Below, piece by piece: positions 1 through 8,078 of a stretch of 64,000 bases of DNA (positions are counted from its first letter, which is position 1; each line of letters opens with the position of its first letter). The position numbers were made by a program, and so were the translations under genes. The stretch is from Streptomyces sp. R21. Lineage in GTDB: Bacteria > Actinomycetota > Actinomycetes > Streptomycetales > Streptomycetaceae. The notes under the pieces were generated by a model. The model worked only from the letters and a program-made list of their open reading frames with translations, had not been told where the DNA came from and did not search any database. The stretch spans positions 7,977,001-8,041,000 of the forward strand of contig NZ_CP163435.1 in the NCBI RefSeq assembly GCF_041051975.1, read 5' to 3'.

Positions 1-1630
1 GGTAGAGGAAGGCCGCGTTGCGGTAGCCGGTGGCCGTGGCGCGGCGGGCGTACGGAAGGGCTTCCGCGTCCCGTCCGTTGACGTGCAGCGCCCAGGCGAG
101 GGCGTCCGCGGTGTGCACGGTGTGGCGGCGGGCCCATTCGGCGCGGGCCGCGGTGAGCGCGGCCTTGCGGTCGCCGTGGTCGGCGGCGGCGAGGGCCGTG
201 TCGAGGTCGGCGTTGACGCCGTTGGCGCGGGCCAGCGCGATCCAGGCGTCGACCAGGGCGTACTGTTCGCGGGCCTTTCGGGCGTCGCCCTTGCCGCCGC
301 GCGCCTCGTACAACTCGCCCAGTTCGACAAGGGGTTGCGGCAGCGGAAAGCGGGCCACGACGTTCTCCATGGCGCGGATCGCCCCGGCGCGGTCGCCCTG
401 CGCGGCCTGCGCGCGCGCCCGGCCCTCCAGCGCCGGAAGGTACGCGTCGTCGGCGGCCAGCGCCCGTGCGTAGTACGTCAGCGCGCTGCCGTACTCACCC
501 TGGTTCCAGGCGAGTTGACCGAGCGCCGACGCCACGTACGCGACATCACCGCGCGAAGTCGCCGTGGACAGGGCCTGCTTCAGAACGCGTTGGGCGGTCT
601 TCACATCGCCGCGCAGTTCGTGCACGTAGGCGTAGCGCGTGAAGACCGGTACGCCGGGGCGGCGGCTGTCGGCCTCGTCTGCGGCCTTCGACGCCTCGTC
701 GTAGCGGCCGAGTTCGACCAGGGCGTCGATACGGGAGGACAGGGCGCGCTCGTTGTACGGGTTCTGGGCGAGTTCGTCGTCGGCGTACTTCAGCGCCTCG
801 GCGAACCGGTGCCGGGCGGCGGCGAGGGCCGCGCGTCCCGCGAGCGCCGCGTCGTTGTCCGGCCGCAGCTTCAGCGAGCGGTCCAGCGCGCGCTGCGCCT
901 GCGGGTAGCGTGCGGGATCTCCCTTCGTGCGCGCCTGCTCCACATAAGCGAGCCCGAGAGTCGCCCACGAGCCGAAGTCCTGCGGCTGGGCGCGCAGATG
1001 AGCTTGCAGCGAGCTGATGCTCGCGTCGAGGCTGCCGCTCGCGAGCAGTTCCGGCGACAGCCCCGAGGGCGCAGCCGCCACGGCCGCCGTCCCGCCGTCC
1101 CGGGCGGCCCCCAACGCGATGGACCCCCCGGTGAACGCAAGGGCCAGCAAGGCCGCACACCCGGCAAGCTGAGCCACCCGCCAACGCCGCCCGGCAGCTG
1201 CTACGCGCCGGACGGCGACGATCCGCTCATCGGCGCCCGGGGCGCGCCCACCGCCTGCGGCGTCGCGGTCGGGCTCCGCCTCGGTGGAAGGTGTCGCGTC
1301 TGCTTCGGCAGGGGGTGCGGCCTTGCTGCCGGCTGCCGCCTCGGCGTGGACCGCCGTTTCGCCGGCGGTTGCCGCGTCAGCGAGGGGTGTCGCCTCGCTG
1401 TTGGCGGCTGCCGTCTCGACGCGGGCCGCCGCGTCATCGTCTGCTTCCGACCCACCGTCGGCGCCCCCCTCGGCAAGGCCCGTCGCCAAGACGCCGGCCC
1501 CCGCTTCGGCAGCCGCCCCCGTCTCACCGTCGGTCCGCCCAGGCACTTCCCCCGCACGGGCCGCCGGGCGGCCGGTCGGGGCGTCACCGGGGTCGGTTGT
1601 CGGCGCGCTGTTGTTCTTACGCGGGGACAT
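1..1630 (-). CDS. TPR-repeat membrane protein (C-terminus beyond left edge)
   Basis: The reading frame opens at ATG 1630 behind a GGAGAG site and runs off the left edge without a stop. Residues 1-140 are a low-complexity Ala/Glu/Thr-rich stretch, followed by one membrane segment (around 150-172) and then an extracytoplasmic or cytoplasmic helical region with repeated TPR-like helices (W-A-T-L-G-L-A-Y; A-L-A-G-R-A-A-L-A; L-G-Q-L-A-W-N-Q-G-E-Y). TPRs usually mediate protein contacts; no catalytic motif is visible. It lies 106 bp downstream of the DUF4331 gene on the same strand and is probably part of the same SigK-controlled unit, although a hairpin lies between them. Specific function unknown. 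Confidence 0.75.
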   Translation of the reverse strand, partial: MSPRKNNSAPTTDPGDAPTGRPAARAGEVPGRTDGETGAAAEAGAGVLATGLAEGGADGGSEADDDAAARVETAAANSEATPLADAATAGETAVHAEAAAGSKAAPPAEADATPSTEAEPDRDAAGGGRAPGADERIVAVRRVAAAGRRWRVAQLAGCAALLALAFTGGSIALGAARDGGTAAVAAAPSGLSPELLASGSLDASISSLQAHLRAQPQDFGSWATLGLAYVEQARTKGDPARYPQAQRALDRSLKLRPDNDAALAGRAALAAARHRFAEALKYADDELAQNPYNERALSSRIDALVELGRYDEASKAADEADSRRPGVPVFTRYAYVHELRGDVKTAQRVLKQALSTATSRGDVAYVASALGQLAWNQGEYGSALTYYARALAADDAYLPALEGRARAQAAQGDRAGAIRAMENVVARFPLPQPLVELGELYEARGGKGDARKAREQYALVDAWIALARANGVNADLDTALAAADHGDRKAALTAARAEWARRHTVHTADALAWALHVNGRDAEALPYARRATATGYRNAAFLY

Positions 1631-1678
1631 GCCCTCTCCTCAAAGTCCTTGGTCGGAACGGTTGTCGGGGGTGGAGCG

Positions 1679-1720
1679 GCGCGGCCCGCGCCGTGGGGGA
1701 TGAGTAGGTGCGGGCCGCGC
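1679..1720 (-). terminator. Hairpin between DUF4331 and TPR genes
   Basis: Perfect 11-bp inverted repeat GCGCGGCCCGC / GCGGGCCGCGC (1679-1689 and 1710-1720) with a 20-nt loop, just past the DUF4331 stop codon. It could be an intrinsic terminator or a partial attenuator reducing transcription into the TPR gene. No T-run follows, as is usual in streptomycetes. Confidence 0.45.
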
Positions 1721-1736
1721 CAGTCGGTGGTGGGGA

Positions 1737-3272
1737 TCAGTACGCGCGGGTCCGCATGCGGCGCCACCACATCAGGCCGGAGCCGACGAGGAGGATTCCG
1801 GCCGCGCCGGAGCCCGCCGAGAGGGCGATCAGCGTGGTGTCGCCGGAACCGCCCGAGGCGCCCGCGGGCTGGAGCGCGTCGCCGAGCTGGTTGCGTACGT
1901 CGGTGCCGCTGGTCGTGCCCTTGGCGAGCGCGCCGCGCGAGCCCGAGGTCGGCTCGGCCACGTACGGGAAGTAGTTCTCGAACTTCTTGTCGTTCTTGTC
2001 GACCGCGTCGCCCAAGTCGTTCTTGGACCCGACGAGTTCACCCTCGACGACCTGGAGCGAGGCGTCGATCACGTCGTCGGTGAGCCGGCGCCCGTTCGGG
2101 AAGCCCGCGTTGTCGCCGTCGAGCACACCGAGCCGCTTGGGATGCATGGCCGGCTTGATCGAGGTGTTGAGCCGCAGCTCCTCCGCCGGACGGACGTTGG
2201 GCGGCTGGTTGAGGCCCTTCACGCCCTTCAGGAACACGTCGACGAGGTCGTTGCGCGGCTCGGCGGGCGCCTTGATCTTGTAGATCGCCTCGATGAGCTT
2301 GGGCAGTTCGGGGTTGGTCACGTTCTTGAGGAACTGCGCGTCGTACCAGGGCGCGGACGCGTTGAACTTGTCCTTGTCCTTCTGCGGGTTGACGACCTCG
2401 TTGACCAGCGGGTTGCCCAGCCGGGAGACCTGCGTCCAGTAGCCGCGCGCGTCCTTGCGCTGCGTGGTGGACCAGATCCCCACGATCGGCTGCCCGGCCG
2501 ACTCGCGGATCATGTCGTTGGGGACCTGCAGGGCTATGGAGTTGACGTTGTAGCCCTTGAGCGTGTCCCGCCCGACCTCCGTCAGGTTCCCGCCGTACAG
2601 CAGGTCGAAGACGCGCAGGTCCAGGAAGAACGGGTCGTCGGCCTGGCCGGCGAACGTGGTGGACCCGCCCGGCAGCTTGTACACGGCCTGGTCGCGCAGC
2701 TTGCCGTAGTTCGGCATCGAGGCCTTGCCGACGTTCGACGGAGCCACCGGCACGTCGTCCGCGACCTTGGTCTTGGAGACCACCTTCTGGTTGTGCAGTC
2801 GCAGCAGGTCGATGTCATACGTCTGCGTGATGTTGAGGTCGGGATCGTCGAGGCTGTCGACCGGACCCGTGTTGTAGAGGAACGTGTCCCCGTTCTTGCG
2901 GTGCGTCTTGAAGGTGTACCGGTACACCAGCTCGCCCTGCGCGTCACCGTTGTTGTCGATGTGCAGGTCGTACTGGGCGTCGTCCGCGAACGTGAAGAAG
3001 TTCGGTCCGCCGGCCGGGTCCTCGAAGGGGATCCAGTTCGCCACGATCGTCGTCGTGTCGGGCTTGTCCGGGCTCACGAACGCGTACACGTCCGTGTTGT
3101 CGTACTGCGGCTGCCCCGAGATGAGCGGGGCCTCGCGGTGGCTGGAGGCGGTGGCCGCCCCCGGTTCCAGCGCGGTCACGCCGGCGGCTGCGAGCCCCCC
3201 GGCGGCCAGCGCACCACAGACGAGTGTCGCGATGCTCCTGCGTCGCGAGCCACTCCTGAAGATAGGTGTCAT
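1737..3272 (-). CDS. DUF4331 family secreted, membrane-anchored protein
   Basis: A 511-residue protein. ATG 3272 is preferred over the upstream in-frame ATG 3350 because it has a GAGGAC site, gives a normal signal peptide (R-R-R-S then hydrophobic, cleavage near A-T-A-S-S) and lies downstream of the predicted promoter. The mature part starts S-S-H-R-E-A-P, the hallmark of DUF4331, followed by Y-D-N-T-D-V-Y-A-F and repeated beta-rich segments. The C-terminus has one transmembrane helix and a cationic tail (W-W-R-R-M-R-T-R), so the protein is probably displayed outside the membrane. DUF4331 function is unknown. It is divergent from sigK and shares the SigK-type promoter pattern. Confidence 0.9.
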   Translation of the reverse strand: MTPIFRSGSRRRSIATLVCGALAAGGLAAAGVTALEPGAATASSHREAPLISGQPQYDNTDVYAFVSPDKPDTTTIVANWIPFEDPAGGPNFFTFADDAQYDLHIDNNGDAQGELVYRYTFKTHRKNGDTFLYNTGPVDSLDDPDLNITQTYDIDLLRLHNQKVVSKTKVADDVPVAPSNVGKASMPNYGKLRDQAVYKLPGGSTTFAGQADDPFFLDLRVFDLLYGGNLTEVGRDTLKGYNVNSIALQVPNDMIRESAGQPIVGIWSTTQRKDARGYWTQVSRLGNPLVNEVVNPQKDKDKFNASAPWYDAQFLKNVTNPELPKLIEAIYKIKAPAEPRNDLVDVFLKGVKGLNQPPNVRPAEELRLNTSIKPAMHPKRLGVLDGDNAGFPNGRRLTDDVIDASLQVVEGELVGSKNDLGDAVDKNDKKFENYFPYVAEPTSGSRGALAKGTTSGTDVRNQLGDALQPAGASGGSGDTTLIALSAGSGAAGILLVGSGLMWWRRMRTRAY

Positions 3273-3311
3273 GCCGTCCGTCCTCACGTCCCAATTGCCT
3301 GACGCAACGCC

Positions 3312-3338
3312 ATTCGGAGCGCCCGCCGGGGTGGATTG
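3312..3338 (-). promoter_or_regulatory. Putative SigK-type promoter of the DUF4331 gene
   Basis: On the minus strand CAATCC (3338-3333), a 15-nt spacer and CCGAAT (3317-3312) stand about 40 bp before the DUF4331 start. The mycobacterial SigK consensus, as I recall it, is CCATCC-N17-CCGAAT; the -10 is identical and the -35 differs at one base, but the spacer is shorter. The same spacing occurs in the opposite direction before sigK. Confidence 0.55.
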
Positions 3339-3474
3339 GTCGAATCTCAAACGTTCTTACGTCGGCTTTCGAATCTTGTTTCACCGGCGGCGACACATGT
3401 TGCGTGAACCTTCTTGCCGAGGCGGCCGGTTGGTCCCCCGCGGACCCGCGTTTTCGCCCCGCTGATCCGTAACC

Positions 3475-3501
3475 CCATCCGAAGGCGCACTCGCTGCGAA
3501 T
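3475..3501 (+). promoter_or_regulatory. Putative SigK-type autoregulatory promoter
   Basis: CCATCC (3475-3480), 15-nt spacer, GCGAAT (3496-3501). The -35 is identical to the mycobacterial SigK element and the -10 differs at one base. It lies 50 bp before the GTG start of the sigma gene and supports that start, because the longer upstream frame would begin before the promoter. Confidence 0.55.
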
Positions 3502-3551
3502 ACCTGGGTGACCGAGGGGACGGGCCGCGCGCGGCCGGAGAGGGGGAGCGG

Positions 3552-4094
3552 GTGGAGGCGGACGAACTTCTGGTGCTCGTGGCCGGAGGCGACCAGAAGG
3601 CATTCGAGGAGCTGTACGGACTGGTGTCCGGGCCGGTGTTCGGACTCGTACGCCGCGTGGTGCGGGACGCGGCCCAGTCGGAGGAGGTGGCCCAGGAGGT
3701 GCTCCTCGAACTGTGGCGCTCCGCCGCCCGGTTCGACCCCGGCCGCGGCAGCGCCCTCTCCTGGGTCCTCACCCTCGCGCACCGGCGCGCCGTAGACCGG
3801 GTGCGCAGCGCCCGCGCGGCCACCGAGCGCGAGCAGCGCGAGGGTCGGCGCGCCCATCACCCCGCCTTCGACCAGGTCGCGGAGGAGGTCGAGGCGGGGC
3901 TCGAACGCGAATGGGTCCGCCGCTGCCTGGACCGCCTGACGGCACTGCAACGGCAGTCCGTCACCCTCGCCTACTACGACGGCTACACGTACCGTGAAGT
4001 GGCCGAACGGCTCTCCCTGCCGCTCGGCACCGTGAAGACCCGGATGCGGGACGGACTCACGCGGCTGCGCGAATGCCTGGGAGGAGTCGCATGA
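3552..4094 (+). CDS. sigK: ECF sigma factor, SigK-like
   Basis: A 180-residue RNA polymerase sigma factor of the extracytoplasmic function class. Sigma region 2 covers about residues 15-90 (A-F-E-E-L-Y; E-V-A-Q-E-V-L-L-E-L-W) and region 4 about 120-178 (T-Y-R-E-V-A-E-R-L-S-L-P-L-G-T-V-K-T-R). GTG 3552 follows an AGGGGGAG site and gives the usual family length; an upstream in-frame ATG at 3414 would start before the predicted promoter. The stop overlaps the next start as ATGA, so sigma and anti-sigma are translationally coupled. Release from the membrane anti-sigma would let it transcribe this pair and the divergent DUF4331 gene. Confidence 0.88.
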   Translation: MEADELLVLVAGGDQKAFEELYGLVSGPVFGLVRRVVRDAAQSEEVAQEVLLELWRSAARFDPGRGSALSWVLTLAHRRAVDRVRSARAATEREQREGRRAHHPAFDQVAEEVEAGLEREWVRRCLDRLTALQRQSVTLAYYDGYTYREVAERLSLPLGTVKTRMRDGLTRLRECLGGVA

Positions 4095-4909
4095 GCGTGC
4101 TCGACCGACTGCTGGGCCGCGACCCGCACTCGCTGGCCGCCCCGTACGCGCTGGACGCCCTGGAACCCGACGAGCGGCGCCGCTTCGAGCGGCACCTGCG
4201 TCGCTGTACGCGCTGCTCGGCCGAGGTGCGCGCCCTCGCCGAGGACGCCGTGCGCCTTGCGTGGTCCACTGCGGCCCCGCCCCCGCCGGCCCTGCGCGAC
4301 CGCGTCCTGACCGCCGTACGCACCACTCCGCAGGAGGCCACGAACCGGGACGGCGAACTCCTCGTACGCGGCGCCGGGCAACCGCCGCGCGCGCGAGGGG
4401 AGCGGCAGCCCCCGCGGGCGCGTGCCCCCCGCTTCCGCCCGCTGCTCGCCCCGCTCGCCACCGCCACGGCCGCCGCCGCGCTCGTCGTGGCCTCGCTCTT
4501 CGCCGTCCAGGCGACGCAGATCCAGGACACCCTGGACCAGGAGCGGGCCCAGGCACGTGAGATCGCACACGTTCTCGCGGCGCCCGACGCCCGTGCGACC
4601 AGCGCCCGGGACGCCGAGGGGCACGGCGTCGCCGTCGTCGCCTCCGCGTCCGAGCGGCGCGCCGTCGTGACACCGAGCGGGCTCGGCACCCCCGCCGGGG
4701 GGCGCGTGCACCAGCTGTGGCTCATGCGCCCCCACGTGCAACCACGCTCCCTCGGGCTCTTCGAGGGCGACACGCCCTTGGTCACCGGGGGCCTGAACAC
4801 TGACGCCAAGTCACTCGCTGTGACCGTCGAGCCGCCTGGCGGCTCGCACCAGCCCACCACTGCACCAATTGCCCAAGTCGACCTGAAATCAGTTGGATTC
4901 GGAGAGTAA
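4091..4909 (+). CDS. RskA-type membrane anti-sigma factor
   Basis: A 272-residue anti-sigma-K-type protein. The cytoplasmic N-terminus carries the zinc-binding anti-sigma signature H35-x3-C39-x2-C42, then a Pro/Arg-rich linker, one transmembrane helix at about 122-142, and an extracytoplasmic RskA domain (V-H-Q-L-W-L-M near residue 205). Such proteins hold the sigma factor at the membrane until regulated or redox-controlled release. The ATG overlaps the sigma stop codon (ATGA). The pairing with a SigK-like factor makes the assignment solid; the triggering signal is not visible. Confidence 0.88.
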   Translation: MSVLDRLLGRDPHSLAAPYALDALEPDERRRFERHLRRCTRCSAEVRALAEDAVRLAWSTAAPPPPALRDRVLTAVRTTPQEATNRDGELLVRGAGQPPRARGERQPPRARAPRFRPLLAPLATATAAAALVVASLFAVQATQIQDTLDQERAQAREIAHVLAAPDARATSARDAEGHGVAVVASASERRAVVTPSGLGTPAGGRVHQLWLMRPHVQPRSLGLFEGDTPLVTGGLNTDAKSLAVTVEPPGGSHQPTTAPIAQVDLKSVGFGE

Positions 4910-5023
4910 TCGTCAACACCCTTACAGGGAAGGTGAATCCTGTGACCGCGATACACGAGTGCCACGAGGGAGCGATAGGGTTAGCCTGCCCGGGCCGGGT
5001 GACTCGTACGGGTGGGGAGTGAC

Positions 5024-5293
5024 ATGGAACAGATAACAGTGCGCAGCAGGGCACGGGTCCCTGCGATCACCTGCGGGAGCAGTGCGACCAGTTCGCGCCT
5101 CGACCGCCATCTCTCGGTGCTGGGCGGCCCCGCCCTCCCGCAGCGCGAGACGGCCGAGGCGACGTTGCTGATGCGTGAGCTCACCGCGCGTGACACCGCG
5201 CGCGACGGCACCAGCAGGGGTGCACGAGTGAGGCGGGTCTCGCTCTTCGCACCGCTGAAGCGGCTGCGCCGTACGCTCTTCGGCGGCCACTGA
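5024..5293 (+). CDS. Small conserved hypothetical basic protein
   Basis: An 89-residue cytoplasmic protein starting M-E-Q-I-T-V-R-S-R-A. ATG 5024 has a GGGGAG site 5 bases upstream and is chosen over the in-frame ATG at 5012. The sequence is basic, has no membrane segment or known motif, and ends R-R-T-L-F-G-G-H. I recall similar short proteins in streptomycetes but no function. It has its own terminator downstream and is probably transcribed separately from rskA. Confidence 0.7.
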   Translation: MEQITVRSRARVPAITCGSSATSSRLDRHLSVLGGPALPQRETAEATLLMRELTARDTARDGTSRGARVRRVSLFAPLKRLRRTLFGGH

Positions 5294-5295
5294 GC

Positions 5296-5326
5296 AGCGC
5301 GGTCAGGCGGTTTCCTGACCCGCGCT
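5296..5326 (+). terminator. Intrinsic terminator-like hairpin
   Basis: AGCGCGGTCAGG (5296-5307) pairs with CCTGACCCGCGCT (5314-5326), with one bulged base and a 6-nt loop, 3 bases after the stop of the small gene. It would also serve the convergent ABC permease gene. Confidence 0.65.
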
Positions 5327-5518
5327 CAGGCGGCCCACCGCCACGGCGCGGTGCTGCCGTGGCCGCACCCGACATTCCCCCATGCCCACAGTGCCGCCGC
5401 CCCGGTGAGCTCCCCCGGCCGGGACGCGGCTTTGTGCTGAACACTGCTCCGCACGCCAACTCCGGCTCACCCACCACCCGTTGAGGAAGCTCCCCGGCGT
5501 GCGGACAGCTGCCGATGC

Positions 5519-6301
5519 TCAGCGTCCGCCGTGCGCGTACCGGCGGACGGCGAGCGGCAGGAACACCGCGATGAGCACGGCGCACCAGGCGAGCGATCCG
5601 GCGACGGGATGTGCCACCGGCCAGGCGGCCCCGTCGGGGATCGGCGCGTTGCCGAACAGGTCGCGCAGCGCCGTCGTCACCGCGCTGATCGGATTCCACT
5701 CGGCCACCGTGCGCAGCCAGCCCGGCAGGTTGTCCGTGGGGATGTACGCGTTCGACAGCAGCGGCAGCATGAACGTGGCGCTGCCCAGCTGCCCGGCCGC
5801 CTCCTCGCTCCCCGAGGCGAGCCCCAGCAGGATGCCGACCCACGTCATGGCGAACCGGAAGAGCAGCAGCAGACCGACCGCGCCGGCCGCTTCGAGCGCG
5901 GACCCCTCGATCCGCCAGCCCACCGCGAGCCCGACCAGCAGCAGCGGGACGGTTCCCGCGGCGGTCACCACCAGATCCGCGACCGCCTGCCCCAGCGGTA
6001 CGGCGGCCCGGCTCATCGGCAGCGTACGGAACCGGTCCATCACGCCCCGGTGCGAGTCCTGGGCGGCCTGGAACATCCCGGTCATGATCCCGTTGGCCGC
6101 GGTCGCCACCAGCAGGCCCGGCACCAGGAACGCGCGGTACTCCCCGCCCGGCATCGCGAGCGCACTGCCGAAGACGTAGCCGAAGAACAGCAGCATCGTG
6201 ATCGGCATGGTCTGGGTGAGGATGACCAGCCCGGGGTTGTGCCGTATCCGCTGGAGGTGACGGCCCAGCATCGCGGTGCCGTCGTACGCCAACGTGCTCA
6301 T
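5519..6301 (-). CDS. ABC-2 type permease (DrrB-like)
   Basis: A 260-residue integral membrane protein with about six helices, beginning near residues 26, 57, 108, 138, 168 and 232. It has the ABC-2 organisation, including the conserved P-L-L-S-N-A-Y-I-P segment and the W-N-P-I-S-A-V-T-T-A-L-R motif of DrrB daunorubicin-exporter relatives. Its start overlaps the ATPase stop (ATGA at 6298-6301), so the two are coupled and form a drug or lipid exporter. The substrate cannot be read from sequence. Expression is probably controlled by the divergent TetR. Confidence 0.92.
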   Translation of the reverse strand: MSTLAYDGTAMLGRHLQRIRHNPGLVILTQTMPITMLLFFGYVFGSALAMPGGEYRAFLVPGLLVATAANGIMTGMFQAAQDSHRGVMDRFRTLPMSRAAVPLGQAVADLVVTAAGTVPLLLVGLAVGWRIEGSALEAAGAVGLLLLFRFAMTWVGILLGLASGSEEAAGQLGSATFMLPLLSNAYIPTDNLPGWLRTVAEWNPISAVTTALRDLFGNAPIPDGAAWPVAHPVAGSLAWCAVLIAVFLPLAVRRYAHGGR

Positions 6302-7278
6302 GCCACCAGCTCCTTGTGGTCGTTCGGGTTGTCGTTTCGTCCGTCGGCCGAGCCGCCCGTCAGGCGCAGAAAGACGTCGTCGAGCGTCGGCGGCCGCAGG
6401 CTCGCGTCGAGCAACGGCACCCCGGCGGCGTCGAGTTCGCGCACCAGCCGGGGCAGCGTCAACGTCGAGTCGGTGGTGATCGCGCCCACGGCATGCCGAT
6501 CGGTGGCGAAGTCGGGTACGGAGCCGGTGAGTTGGTCCAGGACTGCCGCCGCGCCGGGCAGGGCGTCCGCGTGGGCGACGACCACCTCGGCATACGAGCC
6601 GATGAGCGCCTTGAGTTCGTCGGGCGAACCCGTGTGCGCGACCCTGCCCCGGTCCATCAGGGCGATGGTGTCGGCCAGTTGGTCGGCCTCCTCCAGGTAC
6701 TGCGTGGTGAGCAGTACGGTCGTGCCGTCGTCCTTGAGTGCGCGCACCGCCTCCCAGATCTGGTTGCGGCTCGCCGGATCGAGCCCGGTGGTCGGCTCGT
6801 CCAGGAAGAGCACGGCGGGGCGGCGGATCAGGCTCGCCGCCAGGTCCAGGCGGCGCCGCATGCCGCCCGAGTAGGTGGACGCGGGCCGGTCGGCCGCCTC
6901 GCCCAGACCGAACCGGTCGAGCAGCTCACCCGCCCGCGCCGCGGTGTCCCGGACGCGATGCAGCTTCGCGAACAGCCGCAGGTTCTCCCGCCCGGTGAGG
7001 TCGCCGTCGACGGAGGCGTACTGGCCGGTGACCCCGATCGCGCCGCGCACGGCGCGGGCCTCCCGCACCAGGTCGTGTCCGGCGACACGCGCGGACCCCG
7101 CGTCGGGCCTCAGCAGCGTGGCGAGCAGCCGTACCGCCGTCGTCTTGCCCGCGCCGTTCGGCCCGAGCACTCCGCAGACCGTGCCTTCGGCCACGGCCAG
7201 GTCCAGTCCGCTCAGGGCACGCACGGTGCCGAAGCTCTTCTCCAGACCCTCACTAAGTACAGCGTACGTAGTAGTCAT
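6298..7278 (-). CDS. ABC exporter ATP-binding protein (DrrA-like)
   Basis: A 326-residue ATPase with Walker A G-P-N-G-A-G-K-T-T (39-47), signature Y-S-G-G-M (137-141) and Walker B V-L-F-L-D-E-P (157-163). The H-loop position reads T-T-Q-Y-L-E-E-A-D, with Gln replacing His, as in the DrrA subfamily. The C-terminal extension is the DrrA-type domain that contacts the permease. ATG 7278 is preferred; an in-frame GTG lies at 7296 but sits against the operator. A second TetR site overlaps codons 3-9, so repressor binding could block both initiation and elongation. Confidence 0.93.
   Translation of the reverse strand: MTTTYAVLSEGLEKSFGTVRALSGLDLAVAEGTVCGVLGPNGAGKTTAVRLLATLLRPDAGSARVAGHDLVREARAVRGAIGVTGQYASVDGDLTGRENLRLFAKLHRVRDTAARAGELLDRFGLGEAADRPASTYSGGMRRRLDLAASLIRRPAVLFLDEPTTGLDPASRNQIWEAVRALKDDGTTVLLTTQYLEEADQLADTIALMDRGRVAHTGSPDELKALIGSYAEVVVAHADALPGAAAVLDQLTGSVPDFATDRHAVGAITTDSTLTLPRLVRELDAAGVPLLDASLRPPTLDDVFLRLTGGSADGRNDNPNDHKELVA
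7254..7270. promoter_or_regulatory. Secondary TetR operator inside the ATPase start
   Basis: Read on the minus strand, TACGTAC-GCT-GTACTTA. It matches the upstream operator (7297-7313) except for one arm base and one spacer base, and is centred 43 bp from it, about four helical turns, so dimers would bind the same face of the DNA. Confidence 0.6.
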
Positions 7279-7296
7279 GGCTCGACCATAGCGCAC

Positions 7297-7313
7297 TACG
7301 TACGGTGTACGTA
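7297..7313. promoter_or_regulatory. Primary TetR operator between ABC exporter and tetR
   Basis: Perfect palindrome TACGTAC-GGT-GTACGTA in the 63-bp divergent region. It lies 19 bp before the ATPase ATG and 29 bp before the TetR ATG, so it can control both genes. Confidence 0.8.
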
Positions 7314-7341
7314 ACTAGGATGGTCGCGAGGTGATCGACGA

Positions 7342-8055
7342 ATGGCAGGGCGCAAGGCCGTACCCGAAGTGATCTGGGCCCGTCCCGAGCGGGCGGGCCG
7401 TGGCCCGCGGCCCGCGTTCAGCCGCACGGACATCGCGGCCGCCGCGGTGCGCATCGCGGACGCGCAGGGGCTCGAAGGGGTCTCCATGCGGCACATCGCG
7501 GCCGAGCTGGGCTGCGGCACGATGTCGCTCTACAACTACGTGCCGCGCAAGGAGGACCTGTACGAGCTGATGATCGACGCCATCGGCGCCGAGCACGTCA
7601 TCGAGGAGCCCTCCGGCGACTGGCGCGCCGACATCCTCCGCAACGCCCACGAGACGCGCGCCATCATGCGCCGCCACACCTGGGTGCCGCGTCTGATGTC
7701 GGGGGTGTACGGCTTCAGCCCCAACAGCCTGCGCTACCTGGAGCACTGCCTGGCCTGCCTCGAACCGCTCGCCGTGCCCGCCGGCGTCAAGATGGAGCTG
7801 ATCGCGCTGATCAACGGTGTCGTGACGACGTACACCGCCAACGAGATCGCCACCGCCGAGCGCACCCGTTCCATGCCCTGGTCCGAGGAGGAGGAGAACG
7901 CGGTCCGTTTCGCCTACCTGGGCAGCCAGGTGGCCACCGGCGCCTATCCGCGGCTGGCCGCGGCCTTCATGGAGAGCAGCGGACCGATCGACCTGGAGGC
8001 GGTGTTCGAGCGGGCGCTCGCGCGCGTCCTGGACGGTTTCGACCCGGAGGTCTGA
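7342..8055 (+). CDS. TetR/AcrR repressor of the adjacent ABC exporter
   Basis: A 237-residue TetR-family protein. The helix-turn-helix covers about residues 30-76 (V-S-M-R-H-I-A-A-E-L-G-C-G-T-M-S-L-Y-N-Y-V), and the rest is a TetR_C-type ligand and dimerisation domain. ATG 7342 has a GAGGTGAT site. Divergent placement next to the DrrAB-like genes and two matching palindromes indicate a ligand-relieved repressor of export, probably also of itself. The inducing ligand is likely a substrate of the pump. Confidence 0.9.
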   Translation: MAGRKAVPEVIWARPERAGRGPRPAFSRTDIAAAAVRIADAQGLEGVSMRHIAAELGCGTMSLYNYVPRKEDLYELMIDAIGAEHVIEEPSGDWRADILRNAHETRAIMRRHTWVPRLMSGVYGFSPNSLRYLEHCLACLEPLAVPAGVKMELIALINGVVTTYTANEIATAERTRSMPWSEEEENAVRFAYLGSQVATGAYPRLAAAFMESSGPIDLEAVFERALARVLDGFDPEV

Positions 8056-8078
8056 GGCGTGATCCGTGACCAGCAGGC

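Noticed and set aside
83..2083. 666-residue plus-strand open frame at the left edge
   Set aside because: Antisense to the TPR and DUF4331 genes; Arg/Ser-rich end.
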